A DNA stretch of 64,000 nt, taken from Umbilicaria muhlenbergii (Eukaryota > Ascomycota > Lecanoromycetes > Umbilicariales > Umbilicariaceae). The DNA lies in the NCBI GenBank assembly GCA_000611775.1, contig KK106981.1, positions 2,041,507 through 2,105,506 of the forward strand, written 5' to 3'. A program made the translations under genes and the position numbers. Positions 34,124 to 46,690 of the stretch are shown piece after piece; position 1 is the first letter of the stretch, and every line of letters starts with the position of its first letter. The notes below the pieces were generated by a model. That model was not told the origin of the DNA. It made no database searches and was given only the letters and a program-made list of their open reading frames with translations.

Positions 34124-34468
34124 TGTTATGACTTAGTCAAAACAGTACTTAAAAGTACATGCTTATAATGAACAGCTGATATCAATTAAAGTGATTAAAG
34201 TGAGTGAGGGCTTGAACATCTTGATCATCTTAATCAGAGTGATCAAGCTGTTTAAAGTGATTAAGAATTTAATCATTATAATCACCTTAATCACATGAGT
34301 CTTCTAAAGTTTATATAATCACAGGTAGATTCATAGTTAAGAGTTTATACTCAACTCATGTATTAAAGATAATTTATTAATTCTATCTTTTAAGTTCTAT
34401 TCAGTCATAATATAAATAATTCAATGAATGATAATATTACTTCAGTCATTATGACATCACCTGTTACA
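34124..34468 (+). repeat. 5' LTR of A3 (345 bp)
   Basis: It starts TGTTATGACTTAGTCAAAAC and ends GACATCACCTGTTACA. It pairs with 46298-46642. The sequence following it, CTTTGAGCATCAACTTATGA, is where a primer-binding site would lie. I could not match it to a tRNA end. Confidence 0.93.
34312..34320 (+). promoter_or_regulatory. Candidate LTR TATA box TATATAATC
   Basis: TATATAATCACAGGTAGATTC is conserved in the same place in every A and B LTR (for example 46486-46494 in the other A3 LTR). Its central position suits a Pol II LTR promoter. On the opposite strand it reads GATTATATA, which may serve the antisense gene. Confidence 0.45.
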
Positions 34469-34503
34469 CTTTGAGCATCAACTTATGAGGTATCAGTTGT
34501 GCA

Positions 34504-35760
34504 ATGAATTAACTCATCAGTCTCATGATGTCTACTTTCACTGAGTGAGATCAGTCAGTTATAAAGATCTTTGATAAAGCAGTTTAAGTTAAGATTCTGT
34601 TATCAGATAAGTTTCTTGATGAGAGAAGAATATTAAACCTGTTTTTCACTCAGCTTGACATGTACTTACAGTTCAACAATTCTCTGTTCATGTTAAAAGC
34701 AGAGAAGATGTTGTTCACTTTTTCACATTTAAAGTCAAATGCTTTAAACTGATTTAAACTTATTCTCTGAAACTATCTTGATAACAAAAAGAAGGATTGA
34801 GATGATTTAATTAATAAGATATTTCATAATCTGAAGAAGTTCAAGAAACAGATAAGAATAATGTTTAAAACAATTAATGAAAAAAGAACAGTGAAGTGAA
34901 AGATTTATAATATTCAGCAGAAAGAAGCAGCTGTTACATATGTAATAAATTTTCAAAGACTCATTTCACATATAAATTGAGATGATATTGCTCTGACAGT
35001 GTAATATTATAAGAGACTGAAGAACATGATTAAAGATGAAATCTTTAAAGTTAAACACCCTGTCATACTCTCAGAAATGATTGAATGATCAATCATCATT
35101 AACAATTGAGCTTATGAATAAAGTTTAAAAAAGAGTCACAAGATTCTTATATCATGAAGGACTGAAAAAAATCATGAGCATCAGTATAATAATAAACTTT
35201 ACTATGAACCTCAGCTTATGAAAATTAACACAGTCATTTAAGTGAATCAATTTCAGTGAAAGAACAATTCAAGGAAGAAAGAGAAGCCTCACAGAAATAA
35301 TTACTATAATTATGAAAAATTAAAACATTTCATTCATGATTATTGAGTTCCTGAAAAAATCATTCAATCAAAAAAGACATACACTGTCATAAAGAAAGCA
35401 AAGAATAAGAGCAATCATGATGTTATGTCTTGAATAACATGTTACAATGATGACTGTCATACACATCAGAGTGATAAAGATGACTCTGAATGATTTTCAT
35501 GTCAACTCAAGAAAATAAGAGAATACATCATTACTTTTCACTTAAATCAAGTCATGAATTTGAAGAAACAGCAAACTTGATGAGATTAATTCAGTCAAGA
35601 AGACAATTACATTAACAGTGATGAAACAATGCTTTCATTTAATGAAGAAGAAGACTTTATGAAGGTAATAAACTCTGAAGATTCAAAAGAGTTTATTAAG
35701 AAAAATGATGATATTTAAGCATTCACCTGTGAAGAACAGTGATTGAAAACTTATGAAAAA
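34504..35760 (+). pseudogene. A3 gag remnant
   Basis: The start is ATG 34504, in the same position as in A4. The capsid block KAEKMLF and LALTVQYYKRLKN-like sequence are recognisable. The zinc knuckle near 35300-35347 has lost all three Cys: it reads YYNYEKLKHFIHDY where B has CYNCEKSEHFTHNC. This is a clear G-to-A record. A Glu/Asp-rich linker (SFNEEEDFMKVINSEDS) follows. The frame then moves by -1 into protease. Confidence 0.7.
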
Positions 35761-38700
35761 GTATTTAAAGTGATGAAAAGATCTCCTGAGAATTATGAAA
35801 ATCATGTAAGCTTATTGCAGAAACAAATCCTATGAATGATTAAAGATGCATTCACTTAAAAAGATGAAACTAAGAATACAAATTGTCAGAACATACTTAA
35901 AGAAACATTATTAAAAAACTTAAAATTCATCACTAAAAGAGGGTACATTACTTTTAATGAAGCACACATCTCAAGAAAACTATGAATGAAAGTTTGAGAA
36001 CTCTGAAGTGAATACTTAAAGCTGAACTCAATATAATATTCAGACAAGAAAGTTGACCTGAAGGACTTCAAGTATGTGAGAGAGAATTTAAGATTCCTCT
36101 CATTTAGTTCAAAAAACTAGAAGGCCCTCTGAGTCAGAGACTCTCAGAGACATTTAATTTAAAATCTTCAGAAGAAGCAGTTGCTAAGGAAATCATTATC
36201 ACTGAAGATATGAGCAACTTTCATGTCTGAGTTAAAGTAAAAAGTCACTCAGTCAGACTGTTAATCAACAGTGACTGCACAGGGAATTTCTTGAATTCAT
36301 GATTTACAAAAACAAATGAGATTGAAATTCAAAAGAAGCAAAATCCTTATTTGCTTCAGAGATTTAATGAAACCCTCATGAAACATAATAATGATTATAT
36401 AAACAAAGAAACAGTTCTGATACCTGTTCAAATTAGTTGATACTGAGAGAAGATCAGTTTCAATATTATGAAGCAGTCAGGAAGTGACATAGTTTTAAGC
36501 ATACTTTAACTTTGTATGATCAATCCTATGATTGATTGAGCTGAGAACAAGATATACTTCACAAAAGAAAGCACTTTTATGAAGTTATATTCAGTTCTGA
36601 ACTCACCTGAAGGAGTGAAAGTCTTCATTATAACAGCAGAAAAGATGCATAAGGAATTAAAAAACCTCAACATAAAGATATTATGAACTAGATGAGTCAA
36701 TAATGACTGAAACCTTATTATCAAGTTATTTATCCCTAAAGAATATAAAGACTTTGAAGATTTGTTTATGACAGTTAAGAAACAGGACGCCTTATTAAAA
36801 TATTAAAAATAAAATCATGAAAGGTTGCAAACTGATGAAGTAACTCATATACTCATTGTCACCTTAAAAGCTAAATGCTTTGTGAGAATATTTAAAGGAG
36901 AATTTACAAAAAGAATTCATTCAAGAATCTCAGTCTTCAGCTGAATATTTAATATTGTTTGTCTCAAAATCAGACAGATCATTGAGATTGTGTTGTGATT
37001 ACAAAGCATTAAATAATATAATGATAAAAAACAGTTACCTGCTGCTGCTCATGTCAGAACTGCAGAACAGATTTCAGAGAATGCAGTGATTCACAAAGTT
37101 CAACATCTCAGAAGCATTCAATCAGATATGAATAAAAAAAGATGATGAATGAAAAACAGTGTTTTAAACATGTTTAGAACTGTATGAGTACTTGATAATG
37201 TCATTCAGATTAATCAACACCCCTGCAACTTTTCAAGCTTTTATCAATAACATTTTGTGATAATATTTAAATCAGTTCATAGTCATTTATCTCAACAACA
37301 TACTAATATATTCAAAAACAAAAGAACAACATGTCAAACATGTTCAGAAGATTTTATAAGCATTAAAGAATGCTGATCTGTGAATTAAGTCTGAGAAAAG
37401 TTTATTTCATGTCAAAGAAGTTCAGTTCCTTGAATTCATTGTCACATCAAAAGGCTTACAGATGAACCTGAAAAAAATTAAATTCATGATTAAATGATTA
37501 ATTTCAATAAATATTAAGAAAGTACAATCTTTCTTAAACTTTGCAAACTTTTATAAGAAGTTTATTGAAAAATATTTCAAGATCATAACACCTTTAATGA
37601 AGTTAACAAAGAAAGACTAAAAGTTTGTTTAATTTACTGAAGCACAAGAATTCTTTAAAGAGCTGAAGAAGCACTTTACATCATAATTAATTCTCATGAG
37701 TTTCAACCCTGAGAAACCTATTACACTTGAGATGAACACATCAGATGAAGTCATAAGAGCATGCATTAATTAATTAAATAATAAGAGATGTCTGTGATCA
37801 GTAGTTTATTACTCATGAAAGCTTTTAAGTACTGAATAGAGTTATGAGATACATGACAAGAAGTTATTAACAATTGTTGATGCATTCAAATAATGACATG
37901 TATATCTCAAAGGACCAAAACATGAGGTTCAGATATATTCAGATCACAAAAATTTATTATATTTTACAACAACAAAAGTCCTGAATTGAAGACAGGTTCA
38001 TTGATCAGAAGAATTATTACAATATAATTTCAAGATTCACTATTGAAAAGAATCAAAGAATGTTAAAGTGAATACTTTCAGTTGATGAGCTGATTACCTG
38101 CAGGAAAAATCAATCATGAATCAGGTTATCCTTTAAGAGAATGAGCAAAAAAGCATAACATACAACAAAGAAGTCAACTTTATAATAAAAATTGAAAATA
38201 ACATTTTCAAAAGTTGAGTTTAAAAAGCATTAAAGAATAATAAATTAATGCAGCAAGTCCTTCAGAATATTAATGATCATGAAAGCTTTAAAAAGCAAGA
38301 AGGCCTCTTACTTTTTTAAAACTTAATTTATGTATCAGTCAGCTTATGAGAGACGCTGATAGAAGAATGTTATTTCAGCAAAATGAATGAACATCAAGAA
38401 GTCAAAAAGACAATGAAATGAGTCACATGAACATACTACTTCTCATAATTGAGGAAGAAGATTGAAGAAATCATTTAAAAATGCAATACCTGCTGAAAGA
38501 ATAAAGTGAAATGTCATAAACTGTATGAGTTGTTGAAATCATCACTGACATCATCACAATCATGATCAAGCATCACATTAAACTTCATGATAAAACTGCT
38601 GAAATCAAAGGAACCTCTGATGAAAGTATTATACAACACAATACTTATTATAACAGATTAATTCACAAAGTATGAATACTTCCTGTCATATAAGAAATCA

Positions 38701-39639
38701 TCATCAGCAGAAGAATTAACATACACATTCTTAAGAGTTATAACAGTCAATCATAAACTATCAGAAGAAATAATCTCAGACAGAAATAAACTCTTCACTT
38801 TCAAGTTTTAAAAATCATTAGTAAATTAATTGAGAATTCATCATAAGCTGTTCACTGCATATCATCCTTAGATGAATGGACAGACTGAATGCTTAAATCA
38901 GATATTGAAATAATACTTGCACTGTTATGTCAACTATCAATAAAACAATTGAGTAGAACTCTTATCAGTAGCTTAATTAACTTACAACACAACAACAATG
39001 AAATCAACAGGAGTATCACTGTTCTATGTTAATTACAAGTTCAACTCACTCACAAATGAAGCAAGAGGGCTGGTAGTGATAACATAAAAAGTGAAAGTAC
39101 AAGTGAACTGACTAAAGAACCTTCATCAGGAACTTTAATGAATTATAAAATTTACCTTAAAAAAGTCAGCAGTATATCATAATAAGAAAAGAGATAAAGG
39201 ATTTACTCTTGAAAAAAAGAATAAAGTATACTTTCTGTGTTATAACATCAAGATGAAGTGATTAAGTAATAAATTAAATCATAAGAAGCTGAGACCTTTT
39301 CACATTTTAAAGAAAAAAGGAAGTGTCAACTATGAACTTAAACTTTCATCAGTTATGTGAATACATTCAGTATTTCATGTATCTCTACTCAAATCAGCTG
39401 ACTTGAAAACATCATTATAAGATAATTCACCTGAGATTGACCCTGAAAGTCAAGACGCTGAATTTGAAGTAGAGGAAATTTTAAATCAGTAAGAGATAAA
39501 TGATAAGCCTCATTATCTGATCAAATGAAAAGGCTACAACACAGCAGGGAACACATGAGAACTGACAGAAAATCTTACTTATTATTTAATGAAGTTACAT
39601 CAATTTTATCAGAGGAACCTGCTGCCAGTTAATCATTAA
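35761..39639 (+). pseudogene. A3 pol: protease to chromodomain
   Basis: Protease has NSD at 36267-36275 in place of DSG. RT has YLNN at 37288-37299 in place of YLDD. RNase H lies at about 37600-38110. The integrase zinc region is at about 38390-38500 (KCNTCQKNK), with ISDRNKLF and GQTECLNQ holding the second and third catalytic residues; the first Asp is Asn (LNFMIKL). The chromodomain is at about 39443-39620 (FEVEEILNQ, HYLIKWKGY with Trp as TGA, LTENLTYYLMKLHQFYQRN). The stop is TAA at 39637-39639. One net frame change lies between protease and RT. Nearly every Trp is TGA. Confidence 0.82.
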
Positions 39640-40042
39640 AAATAATGAAGAAGTTAAAGAAGTTAAAGAGAGAGTTAATAATTTAACTTTGTGTCAACTC
39701 TTCCTGCTTCAGTTCTTCAATGTTTTGAAGCTCAGTATGAATCAGATTTATCTGTCACTTCTTAAGGAGAGTAATTTGTTTGTGAAGCCTCTCTTTCTTC
39801 ATCTTCAACTTTCACTTTCTAGCAGAAACATCTGTTTTTTCTTTTTATAAATGAAGAAGTTCCTCTCTGACATGATTCAGCTCAACTGAAGAAATCACAA
39901 GGTCACAAGTAATATTTAACTGAACACAAGAATTACAACAGTCAGATTTTAAAGACACAAAACACTCACAGTCATCAGAGACACAATGATGACAAGATCA
40001 CATGACAAGATTTTTGTAATTAACAATATGATCAGTCAGGCA

Positions 40043-40213
40043 TGTTAAAAGCATGATAAGATTAAATAATTTACATTAGTTTCTGATTGAGCTTAGCGTA
40101 TTCAGTTAATTCTGCAACATTCACATATGTAGTTTTGCTCATCACTTAATGACTCTTTAGAATTAATCTCTTGATCATCATATCTGCATGATGAGCTCTG
40201 CATGATTTTGATA
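40043..40213 (+). repeat. 5' LTR of C2 (171 bp)
   Basis: It starts TGTTAAAAGCATGATAAG and ends ATGATTTTGATA. A 435-bp untranslated leader follows (40214-40648). It contains short repeats such as CTCATGAAGCAG and no visible ORF. Confidence 0.88.
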
Positions 40214-40648
40214 TTAAATTAATTCTCATTCTCTTTACATTCATGAGACAGTTGAACTGAAATAACCTGTTCAGAAAAGCCTTGAGTGATGTGTGTTAAT
40301 GACATTAAAAAACATTAATAACATTACTCTCTGCAACTACACCTCCTAAGTCATACAGAAGTGTATCAGTTTACTTAAGTCATATAAAAACCTGAAAACT
40401 CATGAAGCAGCTGAGTTGAAACAACCTGTTATGATAAGTGTGCAGCCGCCATCATCACTGAACACTCATGAAGCAGTTAAGTTGAATTTAAATAACCTGC
40501 ATTCACCTTGCTCTTGTGAAAGAGCTGAATCAAAAGAAATCACTGAACTGTTCAGACAACACACTGAACTGAACACTGAATAAAGATCAAGAAAGACATC
40601 AAACACAGGATGCTGTGAAATTAACACCTTCAACACATTATCATCAAT

Positions 40649-42067
40649 ATGACAAAAGAGAGCATGATTTCACTGAGTCAAGCTCAGAAAGAAAAGACTG
40701 CTGAGGCAAGCTCATCTCATCAACATGAGCAGAGAGATAAAGCAGAAGAAGCTCTTCCTAATGTGAAGATGATTTACCTCAAACTGAATGCAGCTCTCAG
40801 AGAACTCAAGAAGAGCAGAAAAGCAAGAAAGTATTTTATTTTAACTGCATAACATCATGAATGAATCAGTGAAGATGATGCTGAAACCCTTTATGATATC
40901 ATCAACATGAAACAACTTCAGTGTTGAGCAGAGGTGAAACTGAAGCAGTTCTTAAAAACACTCAACACTCTCTGAGAGCAGAGGGACTTGAGCATGATAA
41001 TTAATAAAAATGTTCATGACTTACTGATTGAAAAAAATGATCTTATGAACATCATCATTAAACAACAAGATCATGTGATCTCTCTGAAAATTAACTTCAT
41101 TGCTTTCAACATTAAATATCAGCTTCTGAAGGAACACTGATGAACAGATTAAGAAAATACCTATTTTTTAAATATTTTAAACAGTTTAAATGATGATAAA
41201 TGTTCAAAGAAGCTTCTTGATTCTCCTCTTTTAAATGATGATTCTGAGCTCATGTGAGAGAATTGAGTAAACAAGATAAAGGTTAAATTAAGCATCAACA
41301 AAAATTATTACTTGACTGAGATTGCTTATATGAGGTACGTGTTGTTTTGATTGAGCAGGAAAGTCACTCAACATATTAAATCTCATTCATCATATAAACT
41401 CTCAGTCACAGACCTTTATCATAACATGAATAAAATCTTGAAGGACTTGAGGGAGATCTATGAAGACTTAAATAAATAAAGAAATTATCATCAAGCTTAT
41501 ATTAAATTTATTCAGGAATCAAAGTGATTTTTAAACTTTTATATTAAGTTTCATCACCTTTTCACCTTCCTTGAGTATGGTGAGACTCAATGTATGAATG
41601 ACTTCAGAGATAAAATCTCTTCATGTCTTCAAGCTTCTCTGTCATCTCAAATAATTCAACTTGACTCATTATTAATCATGAAGACTTACCTCATACACCT
41701 GAACAATAAACAATGTGCTGCTTGAGCAGTGAAGGACTGAAAAGATGTCAACATTAATATTATAACAAACTGCTCAAAGGAGTATAAATGAGTTACATTT
41801 AAGATGCTTGTCACTCAGCTCATAATGTATTTCATCACACCTCTGAACAGTTTAAACAGTTTAAACATTTAAAGAACATCAACTGATTCACAACATTTAA
41901 CTGATGAGAAGAATGAGAACTGTTATATCTGTCATCACTTTAAGCACTCTGTCAGTGAATACTTTTAACATGTCTGACAATCATCTTCTTCCTTCAGACA
42001 TGATGAGTCTGTCAGTGAGGTTCATATTGATTATGATGACTTTAATTCTGAGTCAGAAAATGAATGA
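40649..42067 (+). pseudogene. C2 gag
   Basis: It begins MTKESMISLSQAQKEKTAEA and is open for 67 codons. A charged, coiled-coil-like segment follows (LREIYEDLNK, IINKNVHDLLIEKND). The capsid region includes FHHLFTFLEYG and HLNNKQCAAWAVKDW (Trp as TGA). A knuckle near 41920-41962 reads CYICHHFKHSVSEY, its last Cys changed to Tyr. The frame ends at TGA 42065-42067, which overlaps the pol ATG at 42064 as ATGA. That TGA could itself be a mutated Trp codon, so the true gag end is uncertain. Confidence 0.75.
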
Positions 42068-45000
42068 CTTTTATTAAAGTCACAGTTGAGAGTGAATTGA
42101 TTTCTCTGTGCAGCATGAACCCTTTGTTGAACCTTAATGAACATTATTCAAACAGTCTGAACATTCTGAACAGTCTGAACAGTCTGAACAGTTCAACAAA
42201 TGATGATCATCTTGAGCTTTTTACCTTACAATCATTTCTTACAATCTGCTCCCTTTACTCTCAAGGCTTTCTCATACCCTTTCAGGCATTGGTAGACACT
42301 GATTGTACAGCATATTTTTTTATTCACACTCAATTGATTCTCATGATCTGTGACAGGCTCAGGCTAGAGCTGATTTCATTATTTAAACTGAAAAACATAC
42401 ATGAGTTTGATGAGAACCTCATCAAAGGAAAAATCACTCATGTCATTTATTCTGACTTATATCTGAAGAAGCATAAGGAGATTACTGTTCTCATGTTGAT
42501 AACAGATTTAAGGCAGCATAACATCATTTTGAGAAAATCATGAATGAATTAAAATCAGCTTCTTCTGAATCTGAAGGATGATTTTATTATCTTTAAAGAA
42601 GATTTCCCTTCCTCACTTACAGGAAAAGCAGGAGCAGAAGAAAAATGTTTAACTTTTACTGAATATTTTACTTTTTCATCTTTACTTTTCATCTCATCTT
42701 CCTGAATGACTTCTTGAACTGTTTAGATAATTTTTAAAATCCTGTCATGACTCACCTCTACTGCTGATGACAACTCTTTTCATGTGTGCAGTGTTAAAGC
42801 AGCACCTTATGCTGTGCTGACTCATCAAGAGGAGGTACAAATATTTGTTATGTTAATGAAAAACATAAACAGACAGCTGATCTTAGATTAAAAATGTCAT
42901 TCAGAGGAATTAAGTCTCAAAGTGAACATCTCTGAACACTTAAAGAAGGTACATCAGAAGCTGCTTTCAGAGTATCATGAGTATCTTGATGTCTTTGACT
43001 GCTTTCAGGTCAGCAAGCTCTCACTTCATTATTTTTATAATCACAAAATTGAGCTGATGAGTGACACTGCTTCACCTCAAAGTCAAGCCTACTGCATGTC
43101 ACTCTACAAGCTTCAAAAGGTCAAGGAATACTTTAATGAGAACCTCTTCAAAGACTTCATTATTCTCAGCAAAGCAGCTTACTCCTCACTGATGTTGTTT
43201 ACTTTAAAGATAAACAGTGACTTATGATTCTGCATGAATTATCAGAAGCTCAATGCCTTCACAAAGCAGAATCATTATCTCTTATCACTCATTAAAGAGG
43301 TGATTGAAAAGATTTTAAAATGCAAACATCTTATTAAGCTTGACATTATCACCACCTTCAACAAGTTATGTATGCACTCAGATAGTGAGGATTTTATGAT
43401 CTTTATTACTGCTCTGAGCTCTTATAAATACTGAGTCTTATCATTCAAATTAATTAATGAGCTGAGTACTTTTCAGCAGTACATAAATGATACTTTATGA
43501 GACTTTCTTAATGACTTCTGTCAGGCTTATCTGAATGACATTTTCATCTACAGCAAGATCTGAAAGGAGCATAATTATCATGTTAAATAAATGCTTCAGC
43601 ATCTTCAAGAAGTCAGCTTACAGGTTGACATAAAGAAATGTGAATTTAATGTCTCAGAGATGATCTTTCTGAGAGTCATTATCTCTGAAGAGGGCTTATG
43701 AATGAATCCTCAGAAGATTAAAACAGTCATAGACTGAGTTAAATTAATTAACCTTAAAGAGGTTCAAGGCTTCATAGACTTTATTAACTTTTATCATCAA
43801 TTTATATGAGACTTCTTCAAAATCATTAAACCTCTCATTGCTTTTATCAGGAAAGATGTACTGTTTGTTTAAACTGATGACTGCACAAAGGCCTTCAAAA
43901 GCCTGAAACAAGTCATGACAGAAGCTTCAGTATTAAAGCACTTTAACTTCAGCTGTTAAGTTATTTTAGAAACTGATGCCTCTGATTTAATCATTGATGA
44001 AATCCTCTTTTAATATGATGATGAGGGAGTTCTTTACCTGATGACATTCTACAACAAAAGCATGATCTCAGCAGAGTGTAATTATCACATTTATGATAAG
44101 AAACTGCTGATCATTATTCATTATTTCAAACACTGATGTCCTGAACTTGAATACACTGTCTTGCTTATATAAGTTTTCACTGATCATCAGGTCCTGAAGA
44201 CCTTTATGAAAAATAAAAAGTTGACATGTTAACAAGTCAGATATTTAAACATTTTATTAAAATTCAACTTTCAGGTGATCTTTCAATCAAGTAAGATTAA
44301 TGACAAAGCTGATGCTCTTACCTGAATGTTCAACTTTAAGGACAAAAACTTGACTTATTAAATCATTCTTACCTTGAACTGTGTGAAAGTTCAAGTAAGA
44401 GAAGTGAAAGAAGGCTTTTTTAAACAAGTTCATACAATCAATAAAGCAGATGAGTTATGCAGTGAATACTGTTCAATCATAATAAAGAATGTCATTAAGC
44501 TACATGACACCTGCCTTCATGAATGTTGAATAGTGAATAATGCTTTATTTAAAAACAACCTTTTATGAGTACCTGAATCTCTACATATTGAGCTTTTTTA
44601 AAAAATACATGATCAGCTCTCTTCTGAACATTCAGGCATAAACTGAACAGTGAAACTTGTTCATCAGCACTACTACTGATCAGGACATGTGATCACTGTG
44701 AAGTAATATATTTAGAATTGTCATCACTGTCAGTGAAGCAAGTCTTCTCATGATGTCATTAATGAACTTCTGATTTCACTTTCTATCTCACAACAATGTT
44801 GACAGGACATTGTCATGAACTTTATAATTAAACTGTTAATATTAAAGAGCTATAACACTATCTGCACTCTCATTAACAGATTATTTAAAAAAAGGCATTA
44901 TGTTCTCTGTCATTCAAGAGATGAAGAAACCTCAATAAAGAAGTTGATGTGATTTATATTATAAAACATTTATCATCTACATGACCTGCTCAGCTTTATT

Positions 45001-45990
45001 ACTTCAGATCAAGGCCCTCAGTTTATTTTAAATTTATGATGAAGTATGTGTAAACATCTGAAAATCAAGGCTAACCTATCAACAGCCTACCACTCAGAGA
45101 CAGATGATCAAACTGAACAGGTTAATCAAAATGTCAAATAAAGCCTCTGAACATATTACAACTACATGCAAGATGACTGAGTGAAGTGACTGCTTATGAT
45201 TGAGTTCAGTGATAATAACAACTGCTTTTCAGTGACCTCACTCTCACCTTTCTACCTTAACAAAGGCTTTCACTCATGCATGAGTTTCAGCCCTGACACT
45301 ACTACTTATGAATTCACCCGTGAACGGCTTCAGTCAGTGAAGGCGGAGAACATAACAACTTGCATGCAAGAAATCCTTGATTTTAGTAAACAGCAGTTGA
45401 AGAAGAGCAGAGAATTTATGAAAGCACAAGTAAATAAACATCAAAAGAATGTCAGCTATGAAGTTAAAAACTGAGTATAATTATCAAGTTGAAATATCAA
45501 GACAACAAGGTTTAATTAAGACTTAAAGGACAAGCAGCTGAGGTTATTTTAAATCATTTAATATGTTGAGGCCTTCTATCAACTGAAGCTCTTTACTACA
45601 ATGTGAATTCATAATGTCTTCAGTTCAAAGCTGCTTTGTTCAACTGTTAATGATTCACTGTCAGGTTAGCAGACACCCCTGTTGACTTTTATTATAACAG
45701 AAGATGAGGAGGAGCATTAAAAAATGAATGATATTTTTAACTTATAATAATATCATGACAGGCTTCAATACAAGGTCAAATGACATGACATTAATCATGA
45801 CAATGAATGATATTATGCGGACAAAGATGAGTTTAACGGCTCAACAGAAATGCTGAAGAAATTTCATCACAAATACCTCAACAAGTCATGTTAAATTCAG
45901 ATCATTCAGGAACTGTTCAGAGTTATCATTTAATCTGTTCAGAGCAGTCAAGCAAGAATGTCACATTTTGATGTTGTTTTTACAGCAGCA
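42064..45990 (+). pseudogene. C2 pol: protease, RT, RNase H, integrase, chromodomain
   Basis: The pol frame is -1 relative to gag. Protease DTG is DTD at 42295-42303. The motif LGKPW reads LRKS-stop near 42535. RT runs about 42990-43700 with YLND at 43528-43539. RNase H is about 43800-44330 (INDKADALT). The integrase zinc region about 44650-44735 holds HQHYY and NCHHCQ. DIVMNFI, SDQGPQFIL and QTEQVNQN mark the catalytic core. A chromodomain lies at about 45700-45890 (LQYKVKWHD, DEFNGSTEMLKKFHHKY). Frames remain aligned across almost 4 kb, with stops mostly at Trp and Gln. The final stop is not certain. Confidence 0.82.
42156..42205 (+). repeat. Short AGTCTGAACA tandem repeat in C2 pol
   Basis: The units CAGTCTGAAC and CATTCTGAAC repeat about five times near the start of pol and encode a Ser-Leu-Asn repeat. 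Confidence 0.7.
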
Positions 45991-46023
45991 TCATGAACAA
46001 TGCTTTTTCAGAGAGAGAGGTAA

Positions 46024-46194
46024 TATTAAAAGCATGATAAAATTAAGTAACTTACATTAGTTTCTGATTGAGCTTAGCGCATTCAGTTAATTCTGCAACA
46101 CTCACATATGTAGTTTTGCTCATCACTTAATGACTCTCTAGAATTAATCTCTTAATCATCATATTTATATGATGAGCTCTGCATAATCCTGATA
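46024..46194 (+). repeat. 3' LTR of C2 (171 bp)
   Basis: It begins TATTAAAAGCATGATAAAAT, so the TG end is now TA. It ends ATAATCCTGATA. It is otherwise colinear with the 5' LTR. Confidence 0.88.
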
Positions 46195-46297
46195 AGACAG
46201 AAGTAATAAACTGAGGATTAAATAATCTTTCTGTCATCAGAGTAAAGCATGAGGGGCTTTTAGTTTCTGAGGATGAAAACCTTGTGAGGAGAGCTAG

Positions 46298-46642
46298 TGT
46301 TATGACTTAATTAAAATAGTACTTAAAAGTACATGCTTACAATGAACAGCTGATACTGATTGAAGTGATTAAGATGAGTGAGAGCTTGAACACCTTAATC
46401 ACCTCAATCAGGGTGATCAAGCTGTTTAAAGTGATCAAGAGTTTAATCATTATAATCACCTCAATCACATGAGTCTCCTAGAGTCTATATAATCACAGGT
46501 AGATTCATAGTTAGAAGCTCATGTTTAACTCATGTATTAAAGATAATCTACTAGTTCTATCTTCTAAGTTCTATTCAGTTGTAATACAAATAGTTCAGTG
46601 AATGATAATATTACTTCAGTCACTATGACATCACCTGTTACA
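46298..46642 (+). repeat. 3' LTR of A3 (345 bp)
   Basis: It starts TGTTATGACTTAATTAAAAT and ends GACATCACCTGTTACA. It is followed by TCATT (46643-46647), the second copy of the A3 target site. Confidence 0.93.
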
Positions 46643-46690
46643 TCATTATATGCATGTACTTCTAAGTACTATCCTGACTAAGTCATAACA

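Larger units (their letters stand above)
40043..46194 (+). mobile_element. C2, complete C-family chromovirus (6.15 kb), TSD AGGCA/AGACA
   Basis: Its LTRs are both 171 bp (40043-40213, 46024-46194). The target duplication is AGGCA at 40038-40042 and AGACA at 46195-46199, with one G-to-A change. The equivalent uninterrupted site in A4 reads AAGCA. It encodes gag (40649) and pol on the plus strand. No antisense ORF like that of A, B and G is evident. Confidence 0.92.
39575..46250 (-). pseudogene. Antisense Zn2Cys6-type ORF of A3, split by C2
   Basis: On the minus strand it starts at the CAT of 46248-46250, runs to 46195, is interrupted by C2, and resumes from 40042 to the stop at 39575 (SLNNK end). 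It is the counterpart of the A4 and A2 ORFs. Its last 65 bp overlap the 3' end of pol convergently. C2 enters before the Cys cluster, so this copy is broken by insertion as well as by point changes. Confidence 0.65.
34124..46642 (+). mobile_element. A3, A-family chromovirus, host of C2, TSD TCATC/TCATT
   Basis: Its LTRs are both 345 bp (34124-34468 and 46298-46642). The target duplication is TCATC on the left and TCATT on the right, differing by one C-to-T change. It is inserted head-to-head into the LTR of A2. C2 is inserted in its 3' region at 40043. Without C2 the element is about 6.4 kb. Confidence 0.93.
17687..46690 (-). mobile_element. A2, A-family chromovirus expanded to 29 kb by nested insertions
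   Basis: The outer ends are TGTAACAGG at 17687 and GTCATAACA ending at 46690. They are flanked by AAAGG at 17682-17686 and 46691-46695, within the E1 reverse transcriptase. A2's own sequence is 17687-17723, 26881-33820 (less inserts), 33821-34123 and 46648-46690. Inserted into it are G (17724-26875), a hAT-like element (28428-29210), a TRIM (31828-32247) and A3 (34124-46642). Its 3' LTR has also lost most of its length near 26920. Its pol is more heavily mutated than that of A4 or B. Confidence 0.9.

Noticed and set aside
34469-34500. tRNA primer-binding site after the A LTR
   Set aside because: The sequence CTTTGAGCATCAACTTATGA does not start with TGG and I could not match it to a tRNA 3' end. 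Mutation may have erased it, so no call is made.
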